Shown here piece by piece: positions 17,749 through 26,159 of a stretch of 64,000 bases of DNA; within the stretch, counting starts at the first letter, position 1; each line of letters begins with the position of its first letter. The DNA is taken from positions 248,001-312,000 of the forward strand of contig NZ_JAJERB010000005.1 in the NCBI RefSeq assembly GCF_020685205.1, read 5' to 3'. Both the position numbers and the translations under genes were made by a program. The notes below the pieces were generated by a model. The model worked only from the letters and a program-made list of their open reading frames with translations. It was not told where the DNA came from and ran no database searches. The stretch is from Hymenobacter translucens (lineage in GTDB: Bacteria > Bacteroidota > Bacteroidia > Cytophagales > Hymenobacteraceae).

Positions 17749-17876
17749 AAAAAACGGGATAAGCCCAAAGCAGGTCCGGGAAGATACGAAGGCCCAGCTA
17801 CGGAATAAGAAATCAGCCCCCTAAGCCGCTTCGCCGCTCCTGAACCGACTAGTAGGTCGCTAGCAGCAGTCAGCTC

Positions 17877-19865
17877 TTAGTACGCCAGCATCTTCTCAAC
17901 CTGCTGCCGCAGACGCTGCTGGGGCAGGAAGGCTTTTTCAAGCGGGGGCGCAAACGGAATGGCCGTGTCAAGCGAGGCCACACGCTGCACCGGACCGTCG
18001 AGGTACTCGAAACAGTGCTCGGCAATCCAGGCCGCAATTTCGCCCCCAATGCCGCCCGTAAGCGTGTCCTCGTGGAGCAGAATCACGCGGCCGGTTTTCT
18101 GCACGGTATCCCGCACCGCCTCCTGGTCCCAGGGCAACAGGGTGCGCAGATCCAGAATGTCGGCATTCAGGTCCAGCTCCCGGGCCAGGTCCTGAGCCCA
18201 GTGCACACCCATGCCGTAGGTGATGATGCTCAGTTCCTCGCCTTCGCGCACCAGGGCAGCCTTGCCGATGGGCACCGTGTAGTACGCGTCGGGCACCGGG
18301 CCGCTGATGGAGCGGTAAAGCATCTTGTGCTCGAAGTAGATAACCGGATTAGGGTCCTCGATGGCCGCGGCGAGCAGGCCCTTGGCATCGTGCGGGTTGC
18401 TCGGATACACCACCTTCAGGCCGGGCGTGTGCACAAACCAGGCCTCGTTGCTCTGGGAGTGGAACGGCCCGGCGGCTGACCCGGCGCCGGTAGGCATGCG
18501 CACCACCACATCGGCATTCTGGCCCCAGCGGTAGTGGCTTTTTGCCAGGTTGTTGATGATCTGGTTGAAGCCGCAGGTCACAAAATCGGCGAACTGCATT
18601 TCCACCATGGCTTTCTTCTGCCGGATGGAAAGGCCCAGCCCGGTGCCCACAATGGCCGACTCGCACAGCGGCGTATTGCGCACCCGGCCCTTGCCGAACT
18701 GGGCCACGAAGCCTTCCGTCACCTTAAAGACGCCGCCGTACTCGGCGATGTCCTGGCCCATCAGCACTAGCTCGGGAAAGCGCTCCATACTCTGGCGCAG
18801 ACCGTCGGAAATGGCGTCGACGTAGCGTTTTTCAGTTGTCGGTTGTTCGTTGTCCGTTGTCAGGTGCAGCGACGCGTCGGGCTGGAAGGGGCGGTACATG
18901 TCGGCAATTTCCTCTTCCACGTTGGCAGTGGGCATCGGCGTTTCGTCGGCAATGCGCAGGCCTTCCTCAATTTCGCGCTTGATGGTTTCGCGGAACCGGC
19001 TGCGGCCCTCCTCGTCAAGGATGCCTTCGGCCATCAGCCACTTCTCGTAGTTTTCGACCGGATCCTTCTGGGCCCATTCCTCAAACAGCTCCTGGGGCAC
19101 GTACTTGGTACCGGAGGCTTCCTCGTGGCCCCGCATCCGGAACGTGAGGGCCTCGATGAGCACCGGGCGGGGGTTCTGGCGCATATCCTCGGCCAGGCGA
19201 CGCACCGTGTCGTACACTTCCAGCACGTTGTTGCCGTCCACCTGCGCGGTTTCCATGCCGTAGGCCGGGCCCTTGTCGATAAAGAAGCGGTGGCGGAACT
19301 GCTCGTTGCTGGGCGTGGAAAGGCCGTAGCCATTGTTTTCGATCATGAAGATGACCGGCAGCTGCCACACGGCGGCCACGTTCAGGGCCTCGTGGAAGTC
19401 GCCCTCCGAGGCGCCGCCATCCCCACTGTAGGTTAGCGTGACGCGGGGTGCCTGGTCCAGCAGGTCGGCCAGGGCAATGCCGTCGGCTACGGCCAGCTGG
19501 GGACCCAGGTGACTGATCATGCCCACGATGTGGTGCTCGTTGGTGCCGAAGTGGAAGCTCCGGTCCCGGCCCTTGGTAAAGCCGGTGGTCTTGCCCTGCC
19601 ACTGCGTGAAGAGGCGGTCGAGCGGAATATTGCGGCCGGTAAACACGCCCAGGTTGCGGTGCAGCGGCAGAATGTACTCGTCGGAGTTGAGCGCCAGGGT
19701 GCTGCCCACCGAAATGGCTTCCTGCCCGATGCCCGAGAACCACTTGCTGACTTTACCCTGGCGAAGCAGAATCAGCATTTTCTCCTCAATCATGCGGGGC
19801 TTCAGCAGCCCCTGGTACAAGTGCAGCAGGACGTCCTGGGAGTAGTCTTTCCGGTCGAAGTTCAT
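17877..19865 (-). CDS. Fused 2-oxo acid dehydrogenase E1 alpha/beta (branched-chain type)
   Basis: 663 residues combining both E1 subunits of a branched-chain 2-oxo acid (or pyruvate) dehydrogenase. Residues 1-325 are E1 alpha, with the thiamine-diphosphate motif GDGGASEGDFHEAL to ENNGYG (GDG 148-150, NN 177-178). Residues 348-663 are E1 beta (VLMGQDIAEYGGVFKVTEGF, FADFVTCGFNQIINN). The linker (about 334-346, HLTTDNEQPTTEK) is encoded by the dispersed GTTGTC-type repeat. ATG 19865 is chosen because a TACTTTTG promoter lies just upstream, inside the longer frame. Such fusions are known in Bacteroidota. E2 and E3 are not nearby. Confidence 0.92.
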   Translation of the reverse strand: MNFDRKDYSQDVLLHLYQGLLKPRMIEEKMLILLRQGKVSKWFSGIGQEAISVGSTLALNSDEYILPLHRNLGVFTGRNIPLDRLFTQWQGKTTGFTKGRDRSFHFGTNEHHIVGMISHLGPQLAVADGIALADLLDQAPRVTLTYSGDGGASEGDFHEALNVAAVWQLPVIFMIENNGYGLSTPSNEQFRHRFFIDKGPAYGMETAQVDGNNVLEVYDTVRRLAEDMRQNPRPVLIEALTFRMRGHEEASGTKYVPQELFEEWAQKDPVENYEKWLMAEGILDEEGRSRFRETIKREIEEGLRIADETPMPTANVEEEIADMYRPFQPDASLHLTTDNEQPTTEKRYVDAISDGLRQSMERFPELVLMGQDIAEYGGVFKVTEGFVAQFGKGRVRNTPLCESAIVGTGLGLSIRQKKAMVEMQFADFVTCGFNQIINNLAKSHYRWGQNADVVVRMPTGAGSAAGPFHSQSNEAWFVHTPGLKVVYPSNPHDAKGLLAAAIEDPNPVIYFEHKMLYRSISGPVPDAYYTVPIGKAALVREGEELSIITYGMGVHWAQDLARELDLNADILDLRTLLPWDQEAVRDTVQKTGRVILLHEDTLTGGIGGEIAAWIAEHCFEYLDGPVQRVASLDTAIPFAPPLEKAFLPQQRLRQQVEKMLAY
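18831..18863. repeat. GTTGTC-type repeat inside the E1 fusion linker
   Basis: The plus strand reads TTCAGTTGTCGGTTG, TTCGTTGTCCGTTGTC and so on, the same unit type as 15083-15117. In the coding strand it gives the linker TTDNEQPTTEK between the alpha and beta parts. Confidence 0.6.
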
Positions 19866-19895
19866 AAAGGGAAGCGGGTGGGTAGATGGCAGGGC

Positions 19896-19903
19896 CAAAA
19901 GTA
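19896..19903 (-). promoter_or_regulatory. -7 element of the fused E1 gene
   Basis: TACTTTTG on the minus strand, a perfect TAnnTTTG, about 31 bases before the ATG at 19865. No clear -33 TTG at standard distance. Confidence 0.55.
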
Positions 19904-20102
19904 CGGGTTTGGGTTGGAAGGAAACGACAGTTAAAGCAAGCAGCCGCCCGCGGCGCGTATAGCGCATGGCAAGGCGCTCTGCCGGCTTGCTTTCCCCGCT
20001 GCCCTCCCGAATGCCGGGGCGGTGAAACCTCGGCCCCGTAGCGCCGGTTATACTCTATCTTGGGGCCTCGCCCGGCTTTTCCTGCTACTGTCTTCCCCCT
20101 GC

Positions 20103-21383
20103 ATGATTCATTTCGAAGAATTTACTCTCGCCAACGGTCTGCGCTGCATCGTGCACGAAGACCACACCACGCCCATTGCGGTCCTCAACGTGATGTACAA
20201 CGTGGGCTCCCGCGACGAAGACCCCGGCCACACCGGTTTTGCCCACCTGTTCGAGCACCTGATGTTCTCGGGCTCGGTCAACATTCCGAACTACGACGAG
20301 CCCCTGCAGATGGTGGGCGGCGAAAACAATGCCTTTACGTCCGCCGACATCACCAACTATTACCTTACCCTGCCGGCCCCGAACCTGGAAACCGGCTTCT
20401 GGCTGGAGTCAGACCGGATGCTGGGCCTGGCTTTTTCGGAAAACGGTCTGGAAGTGCAGCGCAAGGTGGTCGTTGAGGAGTTCAAGCAGAACTACCTCAA
20501 CCAGCCCTACGGCGACGTCTGGCTGAAGCTGCGCCCCCTGGCCTACCAAGTGCACCCGTACCAGTGGCCCACCATCGGCAAGGAAATCAGTCACATCGAA
20601 AATGCCGTCATGGACGATGTGCGGGGCTTTTTCAACAAGCATTACTCCCCTGCCAACGCCATCCTGGTCGTGGCCGGAGCCGTGACGGTAGCCGAAGCGC
20701 GGCGCCTGGCCGAGAAGTGGTTTGAGCCGATTCCCGCCGGGGTCCGCTACGAGCGGCGACTGCCGGCTGAGCCCCGGCAAACCGCGCCGCGCAAGCTCGA
20801 AGTCACCGCCGATGTGCCGCTCAGTGCCTTCTACCAGGTGTACCACATTCCAAGCCGCGCCGACGAGTCATATTACGCCGTGGACCTGCTGGCTGACATT
20901 CTGGGCCGGGGCAAGTCGTCGCGCCTGTACCAGCGCCTAGTCAAGGAGCGGCCCCTCTTCAACTCGGTTTCTGCTTCCTGCACCGGCTCCCTGGAGCCGG
21001 GACTGCTGGTGGTCAGCGGAAAGCTTAACGCCGATGTGACGCTGGAGGAAGCCGATGCTGCTGTGGCCGACGTGCTGGCCGAGCTGCGAGAAAGTCTTAT
21101 TCCCGGGCAGGAGCTGGAAAAAGTAAAAAACCAGGCCGAAGCCGGTATCGTGTTTGGCGAAATCGAGCTGCTAAACCGGGCCATGAACCTAGCCTATAGC
21201 AAGCTGATCGGCAACGCCAACCTCGTGAACGAAGAAAGTGCCCGGGTACAGGCCGTTACCCCTGGTGCCGTGCTGGCCGCCGCCCAGGAAGTCCTCCGCC
21301 CCGAAAACAGCAGCACGCTTTACTATCGGGCCCTGACGCCGAGCCCCGCTCAGGCCTCGGTGCTGGCGGAAGCAGAAGAATAG
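20103..21383 (+). CDS. M16 family (pitrilysin-like) zinc peptidase
   Basis: 426 residues, typical of the one-subunit-length M16B peptidases. The inverted zinc motif HxxEH is present (FAHLFEHLMF, His48, Glu51, His52) and the downstream acidic ligand lies in VVVEEFKQN. The C-terminal half (ILGRGKSSRLYQRLVKE) is the family partner domain. No signal peptide is obvious from ATG 20103, which starts MIHFEEFTLANGLRCIVHED as family members do; the longer frame to 20022 would add an unlikely Arg-rich tail. Probably degrades peptides in the cytoplasm or periplasm. Strong terminator follows. Confidence 0.9.
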   Translation: MIHFEEFTLANGLRCIVHEDHTTPIAVLNVMYNVGSRDEDPGHTGFAHLFEHLMFSGSVNIPNYDEPLQMVGGENNAFTSADITNYYLTLPAPNLETGFWLESDRMLGLAFSENGLEVQRKVVVEEFKQNYLNQPYGDVWLKLRPLAYQVHPYQWPTIGKEISHIENAVMDDVRGFFNKHYSPANAILVVAGAVTVAEARRLAEKWFEPIPAGVRYERRLPAEPRQTAPRKLEVTADVPLSAFYQVYHIPSRADESYYAVDLLADILGRGKSSRLYQRLVKERPLFNSVSASCTGSLEPGLLVVSGKLNADVTLEEADAAVADVLAELRESLIPGQELEKVKNQAEAGIVFGEIELLNRAMNLAYSKLIGNANLVNEESARVQAVTPGAVLAAAQEVLRPENSSTLYYRALTPSPAQASVLAEAEE

Positions 21384-21401
21384 ATCGGGCTGCACGCAGC
21401 C

Positions 21402-21444
21402 AAGAAAAAGGCCCGCACTGAACAACAGTGCGGGCCTTTTTCTT
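21402..21444. terminator. Bidirectional terminator
   Basis: AAGAAAAAGGCCCGCACTG and its exact complement (19 bp) around the loop AACAA. It separates the M16 peptidase from the converging Ala-rich protein gene. Confidence 0.92.
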
Positions 21445-21488
21445 ATTTCCACACCCGGCTGTACCGGGTTGAGCGGAGCATACTTTGC

Positions 21489-22100
21489 TTACCAGCCGCT
21501 GCTGCCGGAATCACCCCAGCCGTTGTTAGCAGCTTTCTTCTTGGCGGGTGCGGCGGCTTTCTTAGGCGCGGCCGGAGCAGTAGTGCCGCTGGCGGCAGCT
21601 GCTTTCTTCGTGCCGGTAGCCGTTGCGCCACCGGCGCTTTTGGTTGCCGTAGCATTAAACGAACCAGCGGCGGCCGGAGCTGCTGCGGGCTGCGTTACGG
21701 CAGGCTCAGCAACCGGGGGAGCCATCGGAGCGGCGGCAGTGGGCTCGGTGTAGCTAACTACGCGACGTACGTAGGGAGCCTTGGGGCGGCCGCGGTAGTC
21801 AGTGGTAGGACGCTTGGTGGGAGCAGCCGAGAAGCCGGGAGCAATGGAGAAGCTCATGGCCTGGGGCGCTTCAGGAGCCGGGCCAGCCGCCATGGGGGCC
21901 GGAGCGGGAGACGCCTCAGCCGTTGCGGGCTCAGCTACCGCTTCTTCTACCGCGGGTGCTGCTTCCGCAGCTGGCGTAGAGGTTTTTTTAACCGCGGTCT
22001 TCTTAGCCGGGGATTTTTTGGCCGAGGACTTCTGGGCCATCGCAGCCGGGCCAGCCAACAAGGCAGCCAACACCAGGCAGGAGAAAGTGAACCGTTTCAT
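21489..22100 (-). CDS. Secreted Ala/Pro/Lys-rich protein with TDYRGRP motif
   Basis: 203 residues. Signal peptide ends at AMAQ (residue 23), followed by low-complexity KKSPAKKTAVKK and Ala/Pro/Glu-rich stretches. A single ordered-looking patch (MSFSIAPGFSAAPTKRPT, then TDYRGRPKAPY) carries the motif shared with the next two genes. The C-terminus is again Lys/Ala-rich and ends NNGWGDSGSSGW. No known family. Probably a disordered envelope protein. First of three neighbouring genes with a TD[YW]xGRP motif, all on this strand. Confidence 0.65.
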   Translation of the reverse strand: MKRFTFSCLVLAALLAGPAAMAQKSSAKKSPAKKTAVKKTSTPAAEAAPAVEEAVAEPATAEASPAPAPMAAGPAPEAPQAMSFSIAPGFSAAPTKRPTTDYRGRPKAPYVRRVVSYTEPTAAAPMAPPVAEPAVTQPAAAPAAAGSFNATATKSAGGATATGTKKAAAASGTTAPAAPKKAAAPAKKKAANNGWGDSGSSGW

Positions 22101-22236
22101 ATCAGGAGGCTTAACGTCAGTGGAAAGGCAATATTGCTCCGAGCTTTCATACGTTTTTTCATGCGTGAAAGTGCCTCGCTGCGTGCAAAGTTTATGTAGA
22201 ACGCTTTGCTAATACCGCTACCGGAGCGCAAGTTAA

Positions 22237-22581
22237 CTATCTGCGGTGGGTTTTCAGCTTTCTCATGCGGACTTTCGTCGGCGCTTTTTTTCGGGGCTTT
22301 GCTACTGCCGGGGTGCTGGCGGCCAGGGAAGTGGCACTGCTGGTCCGGGCTGGGGCAGGCTTCTTTTTCAGGGGCCGGCCCATGTAGTCGGTGGTAGGAG
22401 GGCTGGGCATGTTGAGGCGCAGCCCCGGGGCGAGCTTCAGGGTTTCCTCATTGCGCCGGCCCGACCGGTCGTAGCGGCTATAGGCCCCGGCCCGGTTGCG
22501 GACTTTGCGCTGGGCTTCGGCAGTTGAAATTCCCAGGCAAAGCAGGAACAGAATCAGGTAAAGGTGGCGGGGCTTCAGCAT
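22237..22581 (-). CDS. Secreted basic protein with TDYMGRPLKKK motif
   Basis: 114 residues from ATG 22581, which gives a clean signal peptide (MLKPRHLYLILFLLCLGISTAEAQ). The longer frame to 22764 is rejected. The mature part is very basic; LAPGLRLNMPSPPTTDYMG followed by RPLKKK matches the neighbours in both motif and the preceding APGxxxxxP spacing. Ends KVRMRKLKTHRR. Function unknown; the charge suggests binding to polyanions such as LPS or DNA, but this is only inference. Confidence 0.65.
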   Translation of the reverse strand: MLKPRHLYLILFLLCLGISTAEAQRKVRNRAGAYSRYDRSGRRNEETLKLAPGLRLNMPSPPTTDYMGRPLKKKPAPARTSSATSLAASTPAVAKPRKKAPTKVRMRKLKTHRR

Positions 22582-22712
22582 CTGAGGAAAGATTAAGGTG
22601 AATGATAACTCTCTTGTACTCAACGCGGCTATACGCAGCAGCGCACCGCGCGGCGCAACCTGGACATAATTCGAAGAGCGGATGCAGCGCCGGGCCTGGT
22701 CCGGGCTCATAA

Positions 22713-22747
22713 ACAAAAATCCGGCCGGACCTACGCCCAGCCGGATT
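22713..22747 (-). terminator. Terminator of the gene at 22808-23344
   Basis: On the minus strand AATCCGGC, a loop, GCCGGATT and then TTTG. A separate 16-bp palindrome CAGCCGGATCCGGCTG lies at 22772-22787. Confidence 0.6.
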
Positions 22748-22807
22748 TCCGGATCTATTATCAATAAGGATCAGCCGGATCCGGCTGCCTCGCCCCAAAA
22801 CGGGTGG

Positions 22808-23344
22808 TTACTCGCTGGCGGTGGCTACCGACGCCACGGGCATCGACTGGTTTACCTGGCTGCCCAGGGTGGACTCCCCTTTGCTTGCCTTGCGGAGCGG
22901 ACGCCCCTGGTAATCGGTGCTGGCAGCCCGGTAGGGGGCCGTGTTCATGCCGGGAGCAGCCATTACGCCCGAAGAGCGCATCATCGGATCTTCCGCTTCG
23001 GGCGTGCTGACCGCAGCAACCGTGGCCGTCGTGTTCTTGGCAGCCTTTTTCTTGAGCGGGCGACCCCACCAGTCGGTGCTGGGCTTATGGTGCACGCTCA
23101 GGCTCATGCCGGGCGCGCTCATCCAGCCGGTGTTGTAGCTGGGCTTCTGTTCGGCGGCTACGGCCGTTTCCCAACCCGAGAGCGTAGCAGGAGCGGCCTG
23201 CTCAGGCTGAGCCTGGGCAGCGGGTGCTTCGATAGGCCAGCCGTCGGCGTCGCGCAGGACGGGAGCCTTTTTGGATTGGGCCTGGGAGAAAGAAGAGGTC
23301 AGCAGAGCAGCGGCCAGGAATGCGGGGAAAAGGAAGCGGTTCAT
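22808..23344 (-). CDS. Secreted protein with two TD[YW]xGRPL[KR]K motifs
   Basis: 178 residues. Signal peptide ends at SQAQ (residue 23). Two copies of the family motif are visible: SAPGMSLSVHHKPSTDWWG with RPLKKK, and AAPGMNTAPYRAASTDYQG with RPLRK. Each copy is preceded at the same distance by APGM, so the repeated unit is about 25 residues (APG-x10-12-[ST]TD[YW]xGRP). The rest is Ala/Glu-rich linker. No known family. It is the clearest member of the three-gene set. Confidence 0.68.
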   Translation of the reverse strand: MNRFLFPAFLAAALLTSSFSQAQSKKAPVLRDADGWPIEAPAAQAQPEQAAPATLSGWETAVAAEQKPSYNTGWMSAPGMSLSVHHKPSTDWWGRPLKKKAAKNTTATVAAVSTPEAEDPMMRSSGVMAAPGMNTAPYRAASTDYQGRPLRKASKGESTLGSQVNQSMPVASVATASE

Positions 23345-23518
23345 GAGAAAGATTTTTTCAGCGTAGAAGAAAAAGTCGGGGGCCTGACTGGATACAGAAA
23401 AGGCGTCCCCTTTCTTCCTAATGGCGCATATTGGGGGTTATTACTACAACCGTACCAAGTTTTTTAAACCCGCTTTCTCCACCTTCCGGCGCGGCTTTAT
23501 TCCTGATGCCGGGACCCT

Positions 23519-23526
23519 TACCTTTG
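23519..23526 (+). promoter_or_regulatory. -7 element of pheS, implying a very short leader
   Basis: TACCTTTG is a perfect TAnnTTTG ending only 7 bases before the ATG at 23534, so transcription would start within a few bases of the start codon. Confidence 0.6.
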
Positions 23527-23533
23527 CGCCACT

Positions 23534-24577
23534 ATGCACGAGAACATTACGCGGCTGCGGGCCGAGATTGAAGCGTACGATATCAGCACGGCCGAGCAAC
23601 TCGACCAGTTCCGCCTGGCTTACACCGGCCGCAAGGGGCAGCTGGCCGATTTGTTTGACCAGCTCAAGTCCGTACCCCAGGATGAGCGCCGGGCCGTGGG
23701 CCAGGAGCTGAACCAGCTCAAGCAGCTGGCCCTGGCCCGGTTCACCCAGCGCCAGGAAGAGCTGGAATCGGCTGCCAACAACGCCCCCGCCGACCCGTTC
23801 TTCGACTACACCCTGCCGACCGTGCCCCAGGCCCTGGGCACCCGGCATCCGCTGTCACTGGTTCGGGAAGAGATGGTGCGCATTTTTGGCCGCATCGGCT
23901 TCAACGTGGCGGAGGGTCCGGAAATCGAGGATGACTGGCACAACTTCACCGCCCTCAACTTCCCCGACAACCACCCGGCCCGGGATATGCAGGACACCTT
24001 CTTCGTGACCCGCGACCCGGCCAACCCCACCAGCGACTTTCTCTTGCGCACCCACACCAGCACGGTACAGGTGCGGGTGATGGAAAACCAACCCCCGCCC
24101 ATTCGTAGCATCATGCCCGGGCGGGTGTTCCGCAACGAAGCTATTTCGGCCCGGGCCCACATGATGTTTCACCAGGTGGAAGGCATCTTCATCGACGAGG
24201 GCGTAAGCTTTGCCGACCTGAAGCAGACCGTCTATTACTTCGTGCAGGAAATGTTCGGGGCCGACATTCAGATCCGCTTCCGTCCTTCCTTCTTTCCCTT
24301 CACCGAGCCCAGCGCCGAAATCGACATCACCTGTCTGATCTGCAAGGGCGCGGGCTGCAACATCTGCAAGCAGTCCGGCTGGGTTGAAATCGGGGGCTGC
24401 GGCATGGTGGACCCCAACGTGCTCACGCAATGCGGCATCGATGCCGAGCGTTACACTGGTTACGCCTGGGGTATGGGCATCGAGCGGATTGCCATGCTCA
24501 AGTACCAGATCAAGGACCTGCGCCTGTTCACCGAAAACGACCTCCGCTTCCTGCGGCAGTTTGAGGGAGTGGGTTAA
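23534..24577 (+). CDS. pheS: Phenylalanine-tRNA ligase alpha subunit
   Basis: 347 residues, full length. It charges tRNA-Phe together with PheT, which is not in this window. The N-terminal coiled coil (residues 1-90) contains YTGRKGQLADLF; the class II core has motif 2 (GRVFRNEAISARAHMMFHQVEG) and motif 3 (GMGIERIAMLKY). A Cys-rich insert CLICKGAGCNICKQSG before motif 3 is typical of Bacteroidota PheS and looks like a zinc knuckle. ATG 23534 fits the family start. The transcript appears nearly leaderless. Confidence 0.96.
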   Translation: MHENITRLRAEIEAYDISTAEQLDQFRLAYTGRKGQLADLFDQLKSVPQDERRAVGQELNQLKQLALARFTQRQEELESAANNAPADPFFDYTLPTVPQALGTRHPLSLVREEMVRIFGRIGFNVAEGPEIEDDWHNFTALNFPDNHPARDMQDTFFVTRDPANPTSDFLLRTHTSTVQVRVMENQPPPIRSIMPGRVFRNEAISARAHMMFHQVEGIFIDEGVSFADLKQTVYYFVQEMFGADIQIRFRPSFFPFTEPSAEIDITCLICKGAGCNICKQSGWVEIGGCGMVDPNVLTQCGIDAERYTGYAWGMGIERIAMLKYQIKDLRLFTENDLRFLRQFEGVG

Positions 24578-24673
24578 TGAAGTGCTAATGTGGGTTGAAC
24601 GTACTGATGCTCTGACGCTAGGCTTTTCTCCACTCTGTATCTGTTTCCACGTTTTTCCCGGCCCGCCCTTATT

Positions 24674-25555
24674 ATGGACAATCAGCACATCAGCACATCA
24701 GCCCTTCAGTCTATCAAGTCTATTGCGGTAGTCGGAGCCGGCACGATGGGGCTTGGCATTGCCCAGATTTGCGTGCAGCACGGCTTCCCGACGGTGCTGT
24801 TCGACATCAACCCCGCCATGCTGACCAAGGCCGAGCAGGCCATTGCTGCGGGCCTGGGCAAGCTGGTGGAAAAAGGTAAGCTGACGCCGGAGAATCGGGA
24901 GGCCGCCCTGCAGCGCCTGCGTACCACCGCTGACCTGTCGACCGTACAGGCTGACCTCATTGTGGAAGCCGTGGTGGAAAAGCTGACCGTGAAGCACCAG
25001 CTGTTTCAGGAGCTGGCCGCGCTGAACCCGCCGACCACGATTCTGGCGTCCAATACCTCGTCGCTGCCCATTACCCGGCTGGCGGCCCCGGTTCCCCATC
25101 CGGAGCGCGTGGTGGGCATGCACTTCTTTAACCCGGCTCCGCTGATGGCACTGGTCGAGGTTATCAGCGGTGCCGCTACCTCCCCCGCCGTGGCCGACGC
25201 CGTGCACGCCCTGGCCGAGCAGCTGGGCAAGAAGCCGGTCCGGGCGGCTGATGCGCCGGGCTTTATCGTGAACCGGGTGGCCCGCCACTACTATGTGGAA
25301 AGCCTGAAGCTGGTAGAAGAGCAGGTGGCGCCGTTTACCGTGGTGGATGAGCTGCTGGAAGCCAGCGGCTTTCGGATGGGCCCTTTCCGGCTGATGGACC
25401 TGATTGGGGTCGACACCAACTTTTCGGTGACCAGCGCCATGTTTGAGGCGTTTCACTACGACCCAAAGTTTCGGCCCAGCCGTATTCAGCAGCAGAAAGT
25501 GGATGCCGGCCACCACGGCCGCAAAACCGGGAAAGGATTCTATGACTACGCCTAA
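24674..25555 (+). CDS. 3-hydroxyacyl-CoA (3-hydroxybutyryl-CoA) dehydrogenase
   Basis: 293 residues, family length. NAD-dependent oxidation of 3-hydroxyacyl-CoA in fatty acid or butyrate-type metabolism. Rossmann motif IAVVGAGTMGLGIAQICVQH, catalytic region SNTSSLPITRLA and HFFNPAPLMALVEVI (His of the HFFNP motif), and C-terminal helical dimerisation domain ending GKGFYDYA. The first codons (MDNQHISTSALQS) come from an ATCAGCACATCAGC repeat typical of dispersed repeats, and no other ATG is available before the Rossmann motif. Its last 14 bases overlap the next gene. Confidence 0.93.
   Translation: MDNQHISTSALQSIKSIAVVGAGTMGLGIAQICVQHGFPTVLFDINPAMLTKAEQAIAAGLGKLVEKGKLTPENREAALQRLRTTADLSTVQADLIVEAVVEKLTVKHQLFQELAALNPPTTILASNTSSLPITRLAAPVPHPERVVGMHFFNPAPLMALVEVISGAATSPAVADAVHALAEQLGKKPVRAADAPGFIVNRVARHYYVESLKLVEEQVAPFTVVDELLEASGFRMGPFRLMDLIGVDTNFSVTSAMFEAFHYDPKFRPSRIQQQKVDAGHHGRKTGKGFYDYA
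24681..24703. repeat. Short ATCAGCAC tandem unit within the dehydrogenase start
   Basis: ATCAGCACATCAGCACATC followed by AGCCC: nearly three copies of an 8-9-base unit, covering codons 3-10. Its composition differs from the flanking gene. Confidence 0.5.
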
Positions 25556-25991
25556 CTACCTGCGCGGCTTTGCGGCGGCCCTGCTCCTGCTTGGCAGTGC
25601 CCACCTGCTGGCCGGCTGCGGCCCCGACTCCGGCGCCGGAGACCCGCTGATTCCTTACGTCTCCTTCAACGAGCAGATAAACCTGTCGAACCAGCAGTAC
25701 AGTGCCCTGCGCGCCGACAATGGCGCAGCCTATACCAACGGCGGCGTGAAGGGTCTGATTATCGTGCGGCAGAACAGCTCCAGCTACCTCGCCTTCGAGC
25801 GAAACTGCCCTTACCAGCCCTACGACGCCTGCGCCCGGGTCCGGATTGATCCGTCGCGCCTGTTCCTGGCCGATACGTGCTGCCGCTCCCAGTTTAGCCT
25901 GCTGGGCCAGCCCCAGGGCGGTCCGGCCTTCCGTCCGCTTCGCCAATACGCCACAAACCTGTCGGGCAACATTCTGACCATCACGAACTAG
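25542..25991 (+). CDS. Rieske-like lipoprotein lacking canonical cluster ligands
   Basis: 149 residues. Lipobox LLAGC (Cys near 26). The mature part follows the pattern of Bacteroidota Rieske-fold lipoproteins: VKGLIIVRQNSSSYLAFERNCPYQ, then LADTCCRSQFSLLGQPQGGP and RPLRQYATNLSGNILTI. The two CxH pairs that bind a [2Fe-2S] cluster are absent; CP and CC remain, so it is unlikely to hold a normal Rieske cluster. Start ATG 25542 overlaps the dehydrogenase stop by 14 bases, so the two are translationally linked. Confidence 0.65.
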   Translation: MTTPNYLRGFAAALLLLGSAHLLAGCGPDSGAGDPLIPYVSFNEQINLSNQQYSALRADNGAAYTNGGVKGLIIVRQNSSSYLAFERNCPYQPYDACARVRIDPSRLFLADTCCRSQFSLLGQPQGGPAFRPLRQYATNLSGNILTITN

Positions 25992-26085
25992 CTGGTTTCA
26001 GGAAAAGAAATTTCAGCCAGACCTTGCATATCGTTGCTCACCTACTTAATATTGCACCCGCAACGGCCTAAAAGCCGCCATAACC

Positions 26086-26159
26086 GCTTCCTTAGCTCAG
26101 CCGGTTAGAGCATCTGACTGTTAATCAGAGGGTCCCTGGTTCGAGCCCAGGAGGGAGCG
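26086..26159 (+). tRNA. tRNA-Asn (anticodon GTT)
   Basis: Cloverleaf assembled by eye: acceptor GCTTCCT pairs with AGGGAGC (one T-G pair), D-arm GCTC, anticodon stem TCTGA/TCAGA around loop CTGTTAA with GTT at 26120-26122, T-arm CCTGG-TTCGAGC-CCAGG, discriminator G. CCA is not encoded. Its 3' end is the attachment site of the genomic island that follows. Confidence 0.95.

Noticed and set aside
24681..24703. Possible CRISPR-like repeats
   Set aside because: Units are 8-9 bases with no spacers. No array of regularly spaced repeats was seen anywhere in the window.
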